Assembly: GCA_036378155.1 (NCBI GenBank)
Contig: DASUXA010000031.1
Coordinates: 1 to 30,040 of the forward strand
Reading direction: 5' to 3'
DNA length: 30,040 bases
DNA from: DASUXA01 sp036378155
Lineage (GTDB): Bacteria > Actinomycetota > Actinomycetes > Mycobacteriales > Micromonosporaceae
Part shown: positions 1 through 7,622 of the stretch, piece by piece
Layout of the letters: each line of letters begins with the position of its first letter
Position numbering within the stretch: the stretch's first letter is position 1
The notes under the pieces: model-generated
Seen by the model: only the letters and a program-made list of their open reading frames with translations
Databases searched by the model: none
What the model was told of the DNA's origin: nothing
Program-made: the position numbers and the translations under genes

Positions 1-259
1 GGGCCGCGCGGATGCCTCGCACGGCGGCCTGGACCGCGGCGGTACCGCTGGCACACAGCCCGACCTCGTCGGGCCGTACCCCGAACTCCTCGGCGAGCGC
101 CGCGCGGGCCGCGTCGAGCAATTGGCGGGCCCGGCGGCCGGCCGCGTAGAGCTTGCCCGGATCGGCCCAGCCGTCCTCGGCGGCGGCCTGCATCGCCTGC
201 CGCGCCACGGGATGCGTCGGCAGTCCGGCGGCGGCATCGAAGTACCCGCGTGGAGCCAC
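1..259 (-). CDS. Cysteine desulfurase-like class V aminotransferase (5' part only)
   Basis: Only the first 86 or so codons are inside the window; the gene continues past the left edge. The translation begins MAPRGYFDAAAGLPTHPV, and the YFD-AAA-LP-HP pattern is the usual N-terminus of NifS/IscS-type PLP-dependent cysteine desulfurases. Further on, VGLCASGTAAVQAAVRG corresponds to the segment in which these enzymes contact the PLP phosphate. The family releases sulfur from cysteine for Fe-S clusters or tRNA thiolation, but the PLP lysine and the active-site cysteine lie outside the window, so the exact reaction is unproven. The GTG at 259-257 is the nearest in-frame start ahead of the conserved motif and has no strong ribosome binding site. 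The gene is divergent from ctaC. Confidence 0.8.
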   Translation of the reverse strand, partial: MAPRGYFDAAAGLPTHPVARQAMQAAAEDGWADPGKLYAAGRRARQLLDAARAALAEEFGVRPDEVGLCASGTAAVQAAVRGIRAA

Positions 260-343
260 GACACGACGGTATCCCGGCGGCCCCCCGCACCATGCCGGCT
301 GAGCATGGTCGAGTAGTCTGCGACCGTTGGGGACGCCCATGCC

Positions 344-1261
344 GTGCATACGCAAGAAGGGCAGGAACAGGTGGTCGCTGGAGATTCCGGACGGGGCTCG
401 ACGAGCCGACGGCGTCTTGCCCTGGGCCGCGTTCTCGGGCTGGGTTCCGTCGTCGTCACGGCTCTGGTGCTGCTGTCCGGCTGCTCGGTCAGCGACGCGT
501 TCTACTTCGGCTGGCCCAGGAAGCACATCACCGACCAGTCCAACCGGATGTTCGACCTGTGGATCGGCTCCGTCATCGCCGCGCTCGTGGTCGGCGTATT
601 CGTGTGGGGCCTCATCTTCTGGTGCCTCATCCGGTACCGCAAGCGCGGCGACGAACTGCCGGCGCAGACGCGGTACAACATGCCCATCGAGATCCTGTAC
701 TCGGTGCTGCCGTTCCTCGTCGTGTCGGTGCTCTTCTACTACACCGCGATCGTGCAGACCGACGTCGACCGGATCCAACCCAACCCGGACGTGACGGTGC
801 ACGTGGTCGCCTCCAAGTGGAACTGGGAGTTCGAGTACCCGGACCAGAAGGACGCGTCCGGCCAGCCGATCCGCACCATCGGCGCCAGCGACTACATCCC
901 GGTACTCGTGGTGCCGACGCACAAGCGGATCCGGTTCGTGGAGGACTCGCAGGACGTCATCCACTCGTTCTGGGTACCGGCGCTGCTTTTCAAGCGCGAC
1001 GTGTTCCCCGGTGGGGTGCAGAACAAGTTCGAGGTGACCATCGAGAAGGAGGGTGCCTACGTCGGCCGCTGCGCCGAGCTGTGCGGCACGTACCACGCGT
1101 TCATGAACTTCGAGTTGCGGGCGGTGACGCCGGAGCAGTACAAGGCGTTCATCGCGGCGAAGAAGAAGGGTCTGAGCACCCCGGACGCGCTGCGGTCGAT
1201 CGGCCAGGAGCCGTTCGCGACCACCACCCACCCGTTCGGCAACGAACGCGCGTCAAGCTGA
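344..1261 (+). CDS. ctaC: Cytochrome c oxidase subunit II (CtaC)
   Basis: Subunit II of the aa3 cytochrome c oxidase takes electrons from the bcc complex at its CuA centre on the outer face of the membrane. The 305-residue product has a lipoprotein-type signal ending LLSGC (lipidated Cys), two membrane helices (LWIGSVIAALVVGVFVWGL and ILYSVLPFLVVSVLFYYTA) and a C-terminal cupredoxin domain. The CuA ligands are visible in IHSFWVP and in CAELCGTYHAFM (Cys-x3-Cys-x3-His-x2-Met). The GTG at 344 gives the longest product. A GTG at 371, behind an AGAAGGGCAGGAA stretch, is a realistic alternative that keeps the signal peptide intact. ctaF follows after 25 bp. Subunit I (ctaD) is not adjacent. Confidence 0.95.
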   Translation: MHTQEGQEQVVAGDSGRGSTSRRRLALGRVLGLGSVVVTALVLLSGCSVSDAFYFGWPRKHITDQSNRMFDLWIGSVIAALVVGVFVWGLIFWCLIRYRKRGDELPAQTRYNMPIEILYSVLPFLVVSVLFYYTAIVQTDVDRIQPNPDVTVHVVASKWNWEFEYPDQKDASGQPIRTIGASDYIPVLVVPTHKRIRFVEDSQDVIHSFWVPALLFKRDVFPGGVQNKFEVTIEKEGAYVGRCAELCGTYHAFMNFELRAVTPEQYKAFIAAKKKGLSTPDALRSIGQEPFATTTHPFGNERASS

Positions 1262-1286
1262 CCGGCGACCTCACGAAGGAAAGATC

Positions 1287-1712
1287 ATGAAGGCTGAGTG
1301 GCGCATCTTCGGCATCGTCGCGACGTTCCTGTTCGCCGCCACCATCGTGTACGCGTTCTGGTCGCAGAACTACCAGGGCGGGGTCGAGTGGATCGGGACG
1401 GTCGCCCTGCTGCTGTCCGGTCTGCTGTGCCTGATGTGCGGCGGGTACTTCTGGTTCGTCTCCCGCCGTATCGACCCGCGCCCCGAGGACCGCGCGGACG
1501 CGGAGATCGCCGAGGGCGCCGGCGAGGTCGGCTTCTTCAGCCCAGGCAGCTACTGGCCGTTCGGCATCGCGCTCGCCGCCCTGGTGGCGGGCATCGGGCT
1601 GGTGTTCCTCGAGGTGTGGCTGGTCATCGCCGGTCTGGTCGCGGTACTGCTGGCGACCGGCGGTCTGCTGTTCGAGTACTACACCGGCTCCCGGCGCACC
1701 ATCGAGCACTGA
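1287..1712 (+). CDS. ctaF: Cytochrome c oxidase subunit IV (CtaF)
   Basis: This is the small actinobacterial subunit IV of aa3 oxidase, 141 residues with four hydrophobic helices: two near residues 6-24 and 33-56, then two between about 92 and 130 separated by a short loop. The central loop (SRRIDPRPEDRADAEIAEG) is typical of the family, as is the motif around GFFSPGSYWPF. It stabilises the oxidase within the bcc-aa3 supercomplex and has no catalytic residues. The ATG at 1287 follows an AAGGAAAG ribosome binding site at 1276-1283. The gene lies 25 bp after ctaC, so one transcript is likely, and a strong hairpin terminator follows at 1726-1761. Confidence 0.93.
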   Translation: MKAEWRIFGIVATFLFAATIVYAFWSQNYQGGVEWIGTVALLLSGLLCLMCGGYFWFVSRRIDPRPEDRADAEIAEGAGEVGFFSPGSYWPFGIALAALVAGIGLVFLEVWLVIAGLVAVLLATGGLLFEYYTGSRRTIEH

Positions 1713-1725
1713 GCGAGACGTCACG

Positions 1726-1761
1726 AGGGGCGCCCGGCGGCGATGCCGCCGGGCGCCCCTT
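1726..1761 (+). terminator. Strong hairpin terminator after ctaF
   Basis: A perfect 15-bp inverted repeat, GGGGCGCCCGGCGGC (1727-1741) and its complement (1745-1759), encloses a 3-nt loop and extends by an A-T pair. It lies 14 bases after the ctaF stop. There is only a short TTCT tail, as is common for high-GC actinobacterial terminators. Confidence 0.85.
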
Positions 1762-1931
1762 CTGCGCCGCGTCGTCGTTTCGACAGCCGGGTGCCGACCC
1801 GGTGGGCTGGAGCGATGTCGTAGCCGGACCGGTGTCCCAGCCGGCTGTGTCGCGACAGGCGTACAAGCGCCAGGCGTACAACCGGGGCAGTGTGGCGACG
1901 CCACGGGTGTCGTGAGCGTCCTGGGATGCTG

Positions 1932-1967
1932 ACCTCGCTCGGGATGTACGCCCATCTCGAGCGAGGT
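1932..1967 (-). terminator. Inverted repeat, possible terminator of the small minus-strand gene
   Basis: Arms ACCTCGCTCG (1932-1941) and CGAGCGAGGT (1958-1967) are perfectly complementary around a 16-nt loop. The structure lies about 50 bases beyond the stop of the minus-strand gene at 2019. Terminator function is inferred from position alone; there is no T-run. Confidence 0.4.
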
Positions 1968-2018
1968 GGACTTCGACGGCACACCGTTACGCCGAAGAAC
2001 GCAGGGCGGACATTCGCC

Positions 2019-2222
2019 TCAGGCAGCCCTGGACCGCGGGTACCCGGACCGGGTGGTGACCCGCGCGGTCACCACGACCTGGGTCGGCGGACCAACGAGC
2101 AGCGCCTCGCCACACCGCACGCACACCCATTCCGGGCACTCGTCGTGACCGTCGAGACACGGCGGCTGCTCGAACAGCGTGATCGTGGCGCACGTGGCGC
2201 AGGGCAGCTCCATGGTCCGCAC
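2019..2222 (-). CDS. Small Cys-rich (zinc-ribbon-like) conserved protein
   Basis: A 67-residue protein with a CATC pair near the N-terminus and a CVRC pair about 30 residues later, spaced as in a small zinc ribbon. Single cysteines lie between them (PPCLDGHDECPEW). Metal binding is inferred from the pattern. I know similar short proteins from actinobacterial genomes without an assigned function. The GTG at 2222 is preferred because a perfect AGGAGGT (2237-2231 on the minus strand) lies 8 nt upstream. The in-frame ATG at 2213 would be 17 nt away. The gene sits downstream of trpD on the same strand, separated from it by a hairpin. Confidence 0.72.
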   Translation of the reverse strand: MRTMELPCATCATITLFEQPPCLDGHDECPEWVCVRCGEALLVGPPTQVVVTARVTTRSGYPRSRAA

Positions 2223-2303
2223 CGGGGGGTACCTCCTGGGTCGTACGGCTGTTCTGACCGTGCCACGTGAGCAGGTCGAATAGGGGGAGGCGGCGCGGCG
2301 TGT

Positions 2304-2326
2304 CGGGTGGTGGTCGGCACCACCCG
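2304..2326 (-). terminator. Hairpin after trpD
   Basis: CGGGTGGTG (2304-2312) and CACCACCCG (2318-2326) form a perfect 9-bp stem with a 5-nt loop just beyond the trpD stop codon, read on the minus strand. No T-run follows, so this is a candidate high-GC terminator or transcript-end stabiliser. Confidence 0.5.
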
Positions 2327-2333
2327 GTCACCG

Positions 2334-3416
2334 TCACGGGCCGGCTACTCCGGGCGGGTTCTGCTCGCGCCGGGCCTCGGCGGCGACCGTCACCCAGCGG
2401 TCCAGTACCGCCGCGGCAGCACCCGAATCGATCGAGGCGGCGGCCCGCTCCAGACCGTCGCGCAGCGCCTGGTGCGGATCGCCGTCCAGCCCATGCTGGG
2501 CCGCCAGGGCAGCGGCGGCGTTGACCAGTACCGCGTCGCGCACCGGACCGCGCTCACCGGCCAGCACACGGCGCGCCACGTCCGCGTTGTACGCCGCGTC
2601 GGCGCCGCGCAGGTCGCCCGGTCGGGAGCGGGGAATGCCGAGGTCTGCGGCGTCGATCACGGTCTCGCGTACCGTCCCGCCGCTGACCACCCAGACCCGG
2701 GTCGGCGCGGTCGTGGTGAACTCGTCGAGCCCGTCCTCGCCCCGCATCACCAGCACCGAGTCGCCTCGGCTGGCGAACACCGCCGCCATCACCGGGGCCA
2801 TCCTCAGGTCCGCGCAGCCTACCGCTGCCGCCTTGGGCTGTGCGGGGTTGGTCAGCGGGCCGAGGAAGTTGAAGAAGGTTGCCACGCCCATCTCGCGCCG
2901 CGCCGACGCGGCATGGCGCATGCCGGGGTGGAACATCGCGGCGAAGCAGAACCCGATACCGACCTCGTGCACGCAGCGCGCCACGCCGTCGGCGGTCAGG
3001 TCCAGCGGTACACCCAGCCGGTCCAGCAGGTCGGCGGCGCCGCACGAGGACGACGCCGCGCGGTTGCCGTGCTTGACCACCGTCGTACCGGTGCCGGCGA
3101 CGACCAGCGCCGCCATCGTCGAGATGTTGACCGTGTGCGCCCGGTCGCCGCCGGTGCCGACCACGTCGACGGCGGAGGTCCGCACCGCGTACGGCAGTTC
3201 CACCCGGTTGGCGCGGTCGAGCATGCTGGCGACCAGCCCGCCGATCTCCGCCGGGGTCTCGCCCTTGGCGCGCAGCGCGATCGCGAACGCGGTGATCTGC
3301 ACGGCGGTCGCCGACCCGTCCATGATCTCGTTCATCGCCCAGCGGGTGTCCTCGCCGGACAACTCGTCACCGCGCAGCAGCGTGCCGATCAGGTGCGGCC
3401 ACGTGCGCTCGCCCAA
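2334..3416 (-). CDS. trpD: Anthranilate phosphoribosyltransferase (TrpD)
   Basis: TrpD transfers the phosphoribosyl group of PRPP to anthranilate in tryptophan synthesis, in the cytoplasm. The 360-residue product has the expected motifs: VVGTGGDRAHTVNIST for PRPP and pyrophosphate binding, KHGNRAASSSCGAADLL, and FFNFLGPLTNP followed by the Mg-binding acidic MRGEDGLDE segment. Length is normal for the family. The start is TTG at 3416, supported by a GGAGG 5 nt upstream; no ATG or GTG is better placed. The location beside ctaE-qcrCAB, away from other trp genes, matches the arrangement in mycobacteria. It lies 37 bp downstream of the receiver-like gene and is probably co-transcribed with it. Confidence 0.95.
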   Translation of the reverse strand: MGERTWPHLIGTLLRGDELSGEDTRWAMNEIMDGSATAVQITAFAIALRAKGETPAEIGGLVASMLDRANRVELPYAVRTSAVDVVGTGGDRAHTVNISTMAALVVAGTGTTVVKHGNRAASSSCGAADLLDRLGVPLDLTADGVARCVHEVGIGFCFAAMFHPGMRHAASARREMGVATFFNFLGPLTNPAQPKAAAVGCADLRMAPVMAAVFASRGDSVLVMRGEDGLDEFTTTAPTRVWVVSGGTVRETVIDAADLGIPRSRPGDLRGADAAYNADVARRVLAGERGPVRDAVLVNAAAALAAQHGLDGDPHQALRDGLERAAASIDSGAAAAVLDRWVTVAAEARREQNPPGVAGP

Positions 3417-3453
3417 TGCGGCCTCCGAGGAAAGCTGGGATGGTCGGGGCCGA

Positions 3454-3861
3454 TCAGACTACCGGGCGGACGGCTGCCCGGGTGCGCAGCAGGTCGGCGA
3501 CGGTGCGTCCGGTGACGACGGGGTCCAGCGGGTGGACCAGGGTCGCGTCGACCTTCGCGTACGCCGCCAGCCAGCGGTCCGCCGCCCGGGCGATCACCAC
3601 GACGCGCGGCGGGCAGTCCGAAACCTCGTCGATGAGCTGCCGCGCGATGCCGATGCCGCCGGTGGGCTGCGCGTCGCCGTCGAGTACGAGCAGGTCGACG
3701 TCGGTGGTGTCGATGAGCCGCAGGCACTCGTCGTACGTCGCGGCCTCCACGAACCGGACCGACAGGTCGGCCGCCGGTCGGCTGCCGATCGCCAGCCGCA
3801 TCCGGTCGCGCACCTGGGCGCGGTCGCTGTACAGAAGGACGGTGAACGTGTTCGTGCTCAT
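3454..3861 (-). CDS. Stand-alone receiver-like (pseudo-response-regulator) protein
   Basis: A 135-residue protein with the alternating strand/helix pattern of a response-regulator receiver domain and nothing after it: VLLYSDRAQVRDRMRLAIG opens the fold, LLVLDGDAQPTGG carries the Asp at the end of strand 3, and VVVIARAADRW follows. The usual Lys-Pro near the end of the domain is His-Pro here (LVHPLDP), so phosphorylation may be lost or altered. There is no DNA-binding or output domain. The ATG at 3861 is chosen because MSTNTFTVLLY starts the fold and a GTGGGAG lies 10 nt upstream. The gene lies between ctaG and trpD on the same strand. Its role is unknown. Confidence 0.75.
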   Translation of the reverse strand: MSTNTFTVLLYSDRAQVRDRMRLAIGSRPAADLSVRFVEAATYDECLRLIDTTDVDLLVLDGDAQPTGGIGIARQLIDEVSDCPPRVVVIARAADRWLAAYAKVDATLVHPLDPVVTGRTVADLLRTRAAVRPVV

Positions 3862-3918
3862 CGTGTCGTGGCTCCCACTCGTCGCTGCCCGCTGATGGTA
3901 CTGGTCGCCGACCACGGC

Positions 3919-4866
3919 TCAGCCGGTGCCCACCCGGCCCGACCCGTCCGCGATCCCGAACCGCGCCGCCCACTCCGCGGCGACCTCGGCCTCGTCCCGG
4001 TCGAGCTGCCGGTCGACCCGGCGCGCCTCGCGCTCCGCCGAGCGCATCCACTGCACCACCAGCACCGCGAGCATCGTCACACTGACGATCTCGCCGCCCG
4101 CCCACAAGATGCCGCCGCCCATCTTCTGGTCGGCGTGCGGGTCGAGCCAGCCGAGGTGCAGCGACGGGTACCAGTCGCCGGCCAGCAGCCGGGTGCTCTG
4201 CATGATGGTCAGCCCGAGTACCGCGTGGAACGGCGTGGACAGCACCATCAGCAGCGCGCGCGCCGGGTACGGCCAGCGACCGGGCAGCGGGTCCAGCCCG
4301 ATCAGCGGCCAGAAGAACAGGCAGCCGGTGACCACGAAGTGGATGTGCATCCACTCGTGCCAGACGTTGTTCTCCAGGGTCAGCCGGTACAGCCCGGTGA
4401 AATACAACACGAACGGGTTCGCGATGAACAGCGCGTACGCGACCAGCGGGAAGGTCAGCACCTTGACCGGCGCGCTGTGGACCACCGCCAGCAGCGCCTT
4501 CCTCGGGCGGTGCGGCAGGGTCCGCAATGCCAGGGTGACCGGCGCGCCCAGCGCCAGGAAGATCGGCGAGATCATCGCGAGCACCATGTGCTGGATCATG
4601 TGGACCGACAGCACGGTGTCGTCGTACGCGCCGATCCCGGTGATCGTGACGAACGCGATCGAGCCCAGGCCCGCGACCAGGAACAGCAGGGTACGGCTGA
4701 CCGGCCAGGCGTCGCCGCGCGCCTTGAGTCTGCGCACGCCGTACAGGTACAGCCCGGCAGCCAGGACGAGCGTGGTCAGCAGCACGGCGTCCAGGTCGTA
4801 CCGGGTGAAGATCTCCGCCGCGCTGAACGGCGGCAGCGGAGCCTCGGTCGAATCGGCGTACACCAC
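3919..4866 (-). CDS. ctaG: Cytochrome c oxidase assembly protein, CtaG family
   Basis: A polytopic membrane protein of about 315 residues with seven or more hydrophobic segments. It matches the caa3-type CtaG family, which helps deliver copper to the oxidase. Conserved histidine-rich membrane motifs are visible: VHMIQHMVLAMISP, WHEWMHIHFVVTGCLFFWPL and STPFHAVLGL. The C-terminus is a charged cytoplasmic tail with the RRVDRQLDRDEAEVAAEW pattern. The likely start is one of two adjacent GTG codons at 4866 and 4863 just ahead of YADSTEAPLPPF. No clear ribosome binding site precedes them, so a leaderless transcript is possible. It is divergent from ctaE, which fits its role. Reading further upstream gives only low-complexity Arg/Gly sequence. 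Confidence 0.88.
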   Translation of the reverse strand: MVYADSTEAPLPPFSAAEIFTRYDLDAVLLTTLVLAAGLYLYGVRRLKARGDAWPVSRTLLFLVAGLGSIAFVTITGIGAYDDTVLSVHMIQHMVLAMISPIFLALGAPVTLALRTLPHRPRKALLAVVHSAPVKVLTFPLVAYALFIANPFVLYFTGLYRLTLENNVWHEWMHIHFVVTGCLFFWPLIGLDPLPGRWPYPARALLMVLSTPFHAVLGLTIMQSTRLLAGDWYPSLHLGWLDPHADQKMGGGILWAGGEIVSVTMLAVLVVQWMRSAEREARRVDRQLDRDEAEVAAEWAARFGIADGSGRVGTG

Positions 4867-4984
4867 GTCTAGCAGCGTATTCCGGCGCGCACCGGACCGG
4901 TGTCGCGGCCCCCGCGAGCGTTGCCGGACGGGCCCGCCGGCGCGTCGATCCGCCCCCGTAGGGCCGTTGATCGGCCCCCCGGCG

Positions 4985-5018
4985 TTGGTCGATGCAGCTA
5001 GGGGGCAATAATGACGGC
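4985..5018 (+). promoter_or_regulatory. Candidate promoter of ctaE-qcrCAB
   Basis: TTGGTC (4985-4990), a 16-bp spacer and AATAAT (5007-5012) lie immediately before the GTG start at 5019, which would be at or very near the transcription start. This suggests a leaderless ctaE mRNA, frequent in actinobacteria. Inferred from sequence only. Confidence 0.4.
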
Positions 5019-5618
5019 GTGACTGCGGCCTCAGCCATCGACCAGAGTCGGATTCATTCGCTGACCAGGCCAAACATGGTCAGTGTCGGAACGATCGTCT
5101 GGCTCTCCAGCGAACTCATGTTCTTCGCGGCGCTGTTCGCGATGTATTTCTCCATCCGCGCGGCCGACTACGGGCTGTGGAAGGAGCACACGCCGTCCCT
5201 GCATCTGGGCTATGCGGCGGTGTTCACGACGATCCTGGTGCTGTCGTCGGTGACCTGCCAGCTCGGCGTGTTCGCCGCGGAGCGCGGCAAGGTCCACCGC
5301 CTGCGGGTCTGGTTCACGATCACGTTCGTGATGGGGCTGATCTTCCTGCTCGGCCAGGCCAACGAGTACCGGAACCTGGTCCACGAGGGCGTGAAGATCA
5401 ACGCGGACGGCTACGGCTCAGTGTTCTACCTGACCACCGGCTTCCACGGACTGCACGTGACCGGTGGACTCATCGCCTTCATCCTGTACATGATCCGCAC
5501 GACCCTGGGTCGGTTCACTCCCGCGCAGGCGACCTCGGCGATCGTGGTGTCGTACTACTGGCACTTCGTCGACGTCGTGTGGGTCGCGCTGTTCAGCATG
5601 ATCTACCTTCTCCGGTGA
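5019..5618 (+). CDS. ctaE: Cytochrome c oxidase subunit III (CtaE)
   Basis: Subunit III of aa3 oxidase, 199 residues with five hydrophobic helices, as in the shorter actinobacterial form. Recognisable motifs are MVSVGTIVWLSSELMFFAALFAMYF with the conserved Glu in helix 1, the GFHGLHVTGGLIAF segment, and VSYYWHFVDVVWVALF near the C-terminus. It supports proton uptake and stability of subunit I. The GTG at 5019 gives MTAASAIDQSRIHSLTRPNM, the typical family start. A longer reading from an ATG at 4992 would add an atypical extension. qcrC follows after 73 bp. The gene begins the ctaE-qcrCAB operon that links oxidase and bcc complex. Confidence 0.94.
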   Translation: MTAASAIDQSRIHSLTRPNMVSVGTIVWLSSELMFFAALFAMYFSIRAADYGLWKEHTPSLHLGYAAVFTTILVLSSVTCQLGVFAAERGKVHRLRVWFTITFVMGLIFLLGQANEYRNLVHEGVKINADGYGSVFYLTTGFHGLHVTGGLIAFILYMIRTTLGRFTPAQATSAIVVSYYWHFVDVVWVALFSMIYLLR

Positions 5619-5691
5619 TCGCGTGGAATCGCGTTCCCCGGCGGCGAACCGTCGCAGGCGTCGATCGGCCCGAATCCCACAAGGTGAAGAC

Positions 5692-6540
5692 ATGACCGCT
5701 GCTCCTCCTGACCAGCCCGCCCCCCGGCGTGGCCCGCTCGGCTGGTTGCGCACACCGCGCCCCCAGCAGAGCCGGCTGCGCCGCCGACTCGGGGCCGGGG
5801 TCCGGCTGGTTGCCGCGCTGACCCTGGTCGGCGGCATCTACACCGCGTTCGCGCCCGGCAGCAGCCAGGCTGACGACACGCCCAAACTGTCGCGGGCCGC
5901 GCAGGACGGCAAGGCGTTGTTCGACCAGAGCTGCATCAGCTGCCACGGCCGTAACGCGCAGGGCGTCGAGGGCCGCGGTCCGAGCCTGATCGGGGTCGGC
6001 TCCGCTGCCGTCGAGTTCCAGGTGACGACGGGCCGGATGCCGCTGGTCCGCCAGGAGGCGCAGGCCGAGCGCAAGCCGCCGCGCTACACCGCCGACCAGG
6101 CCCGCCAGATCGGTCAGTACATCGAGGAGATCGGCGGCGGACCGACTCTGCCCGAGGGCGAGAACCTGCGCGCGGGCGGCGACGTCGCCAAGGGCGGCGA
6201 GCTGTTCCGGGTGAACTGCTCCTCCTGCCACGCCTTCTCCACCAACGGCGGCGCGCTGTCGTCCGGCAAGTACGCGCCGAGCCTGAAGGAAGCGACCGAC
6301 CGGCAGATCTACGCCGCGATGCTGACCGGGCCGCAGAACATGCCGGTGTTCGGTGACAACCAGATCTCCCCGCAGGAGAAGCGCGACATCATCGCGTACA
6401 TCCAGAACGAAAAGAGTCAGGCCAACCCGGGTGGCTTCGGACTGGGCCGGTACGGTCCGGTGCCCGAGGCACTGGTGATCTTCCTCGTCGGCATGGTGGC
6501 GCTCGTCTTCACGACGCTGTGGATTGCAGGGAAGTCATGA
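5692..6540 (+). CDS. qcrC: Diheme cytochrome c of the bcc complex (QcrC)
   Basis: QcrC carries electrons from the Rieske protein to CuA of the oxidase and replaces soluble cytochrome c in actinobacteria. The 282-residue product has an N-terminal hydrophobic anchor (VRLVAALTLVGGIYTAF), two c-type heme sites, CISCH (Cys81-Cys84-His85) and CSSCH (Cys176-Cys179-His180), and a C-terminal helix (ALVIFLVGMVALVFTTLWIAG). GRMPLV and NMPVFGDNQIS supply likely distal Met ligands. The ATG at 5692 follows AAGGTGA (5681-5687). The stop overlaps the qcrA start (ATGA at 6537-6540), so translation is coupled. Confidence 0.95.
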   Translation: MTAAPPDQPAPRRGPLGWLRTPRPQQSRLRRRLGAGVRLVAALTLVGGIYTAFAPGSSQADDTPKLSRAAQDGKALFDQSCISCHGRNAQGVEGRGPSLIGVGSAAVEFQVTTGRMPLVRQEAQAERKPPRYTADQARQIGQYIEEIGGGPTLPEGENLRAGGDVAKGGELFRVNCSSCHAFSTNGGALSSGKYAPSLKEATDRQIYAAMLTGPQNMPVFGDNQISPQEKRDIIAYIQNEKSQANPGGFGLGRYGPVPEALVIFLVGMVALVFTTLWIAGKS

Positions 6541-7622
6541 CCACGCACATCGACAACGACCGCGACTTCGACGTCGACGATCCGGACGTGTCCAGGTTCG
6601 ACCTGGTCCGCGAAGGCGCGCGCCGCGACGGGGTGGAGATCCTCCACTACGAGCCGCGGTTCCCGGTACCGGGGACCGCGGCGGAGAAGCGCGTGGTGCG
6701 CACCATCGCGCTGCTGTTCACGATCACCGGGCTGGCCGCGCTGGCGTTCCTGGTCGCGTACATCTGGTGGCCGTGGCGGTTCAACGGCAGCAACCGGCTC
6801 GCCGACTGGTACACCCCGATCCTCGGCGGCACGCTCGGTCTCGCCCTGTTCTGCATCGGCGCGGCCGTGATCGTCTGGGGCAAGAAACTGCTGCCGGCCG
6901 AGGTCTCGGTGCAGGAGCGGCACGACGGTCGGTCGCCGACCGACGAGTCGAGGATGACCAGCGCGACCATGCTGAACATGGTCGACGAGCTGGGCATCCA
7001 GCGCCGGCCGCTGCTCAAGCGGGCTGCCCTGCTCGGTCTCGCCCCGGTCGGTCTGGTCGCCGCCGCGCCGCTGATCGGCGGGTTGATCAAGTCGCCGCAC
7101 ACGCCGACCGACATCCTGTTCCACACCGGGTTCGACCCGGCGAACAACAACGGTCAGCCGGTACCGCTGGTCCGCGAGGACGGCACGCCGGTGCGACCCG
7201 AGGAGATCAGCGCCGGCGGCATGCTCACCGTGTTCCCCGGCATCCCCGGCGGTACGACCAACGAGTACGCCGACTCGCCGACCCTGCTGTTCCACCTGCG
7301 CGCGGCGGACGCCGAGAAGTTGCGCGCGAACCTGAAGAACGTCCCGCTCAACAAGGACAACATGTGGAACAACTACGTCGCGTACTCGAAGATCTGCACA
7401 CACGCGGGCTGCCCGGCTAGCCTGTACGAACAGCAGACCACGCGGCTGCTCTGCCCGTGCCACCAGAGTCAGTTCGACATCACCAACAACGCCCGACCGA
7501 TCTTCGGACCGGCGACCCGCCGCCTGCCGATGTTGCCCCTCACGGTCAACGCCGACGGCGTCTTCGTCGCCAAGTCCGACTATCAGGTTCCGATCGGACC
7601 GGGTTTCTGGGAGAGGCCATGA
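6537..7622 (+). CDS. qcrA: Rieske iron-sulfur subunit of the bcc complex (QcrA)
   Basis: QcrA accepts an electron from menaquinol via its 2Fe-2S cluster. The 361-residue protein has the actinobacterial layout: a cytoplasmic N-terminus, three hydrophobic segments (IALLFTITGLAALAFLVAYIWW, the ILGGTLGLALFCIGAAVIVW stretch, and LLGLAPVGLVAAAPLIGG after a twin-arginine-like RRPLLKR), and a C-terminal Rieske domain. Cluster ligands are Cys287 and His289 in CTHAGC and Cys306 and His309 in CPCHQSQFD; Cys292 and Cys308 form the usual disulfide. It starts by ATGA overlap with qcrC and ends by ATGA overlap with qcrB. Confidence 0.95.
   Translation: MTTHIDNDRDFDVDDPDVSRFDLVREGARRDGVEILHYEPRFPVPGTAAEKRVVRTIALLFTITGLAALAFLVAYIWWPWRFNGSNRLADWYTPILGGTLGLALFCIGAAVIVWGKKLLPAEVSVQERHDGRSPTDESRMTSATMLNMVDELGIQRRPLLKRAALLGLAPVGLVAAAPLIGGLIKSPHTPTDILFHTGFDPANNNGQPVPLVREDGTPVRPEEISAGGMLTVFPGIPGGTTNEYADSPTLLFHLRAADAEKLRANLKNVPLNKDNMWNNYVAYSKICTHAGCPASLYEQQTTRLLCPCHQSQFDITNNARPIFGPATRRLPMLPLTVNADGVFVAKSDYQVPIGPGFWERP

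Larger units (their letters stand above)
1713..2018. other. Gene-poor interval between ctaF and a minus-strand small gene
   Basis: No convincing gene is visible in these 306 bases. The interval holds the ctaF terminator (1726-1761), a direct repeat CAGGCGTACAA at 1856-1866 and 1871-1881, and a second inverted repeat at 1932-1967 near the 3' end of the small minus-strand gene. Short open frames here are continuations of GC-rich readings and have no ribosome binding sites. Confidence 0.6.

Noticed and set aside
2521..4872. A 783-codon plus-strand open frame across trpD, the receiver gene and ctaG
   Set aside because: It is antisense to three recognisable genes and its translation is Arg/Pro/Gln-rich low complexity without domains; long antisense frames are expected at this GC content.
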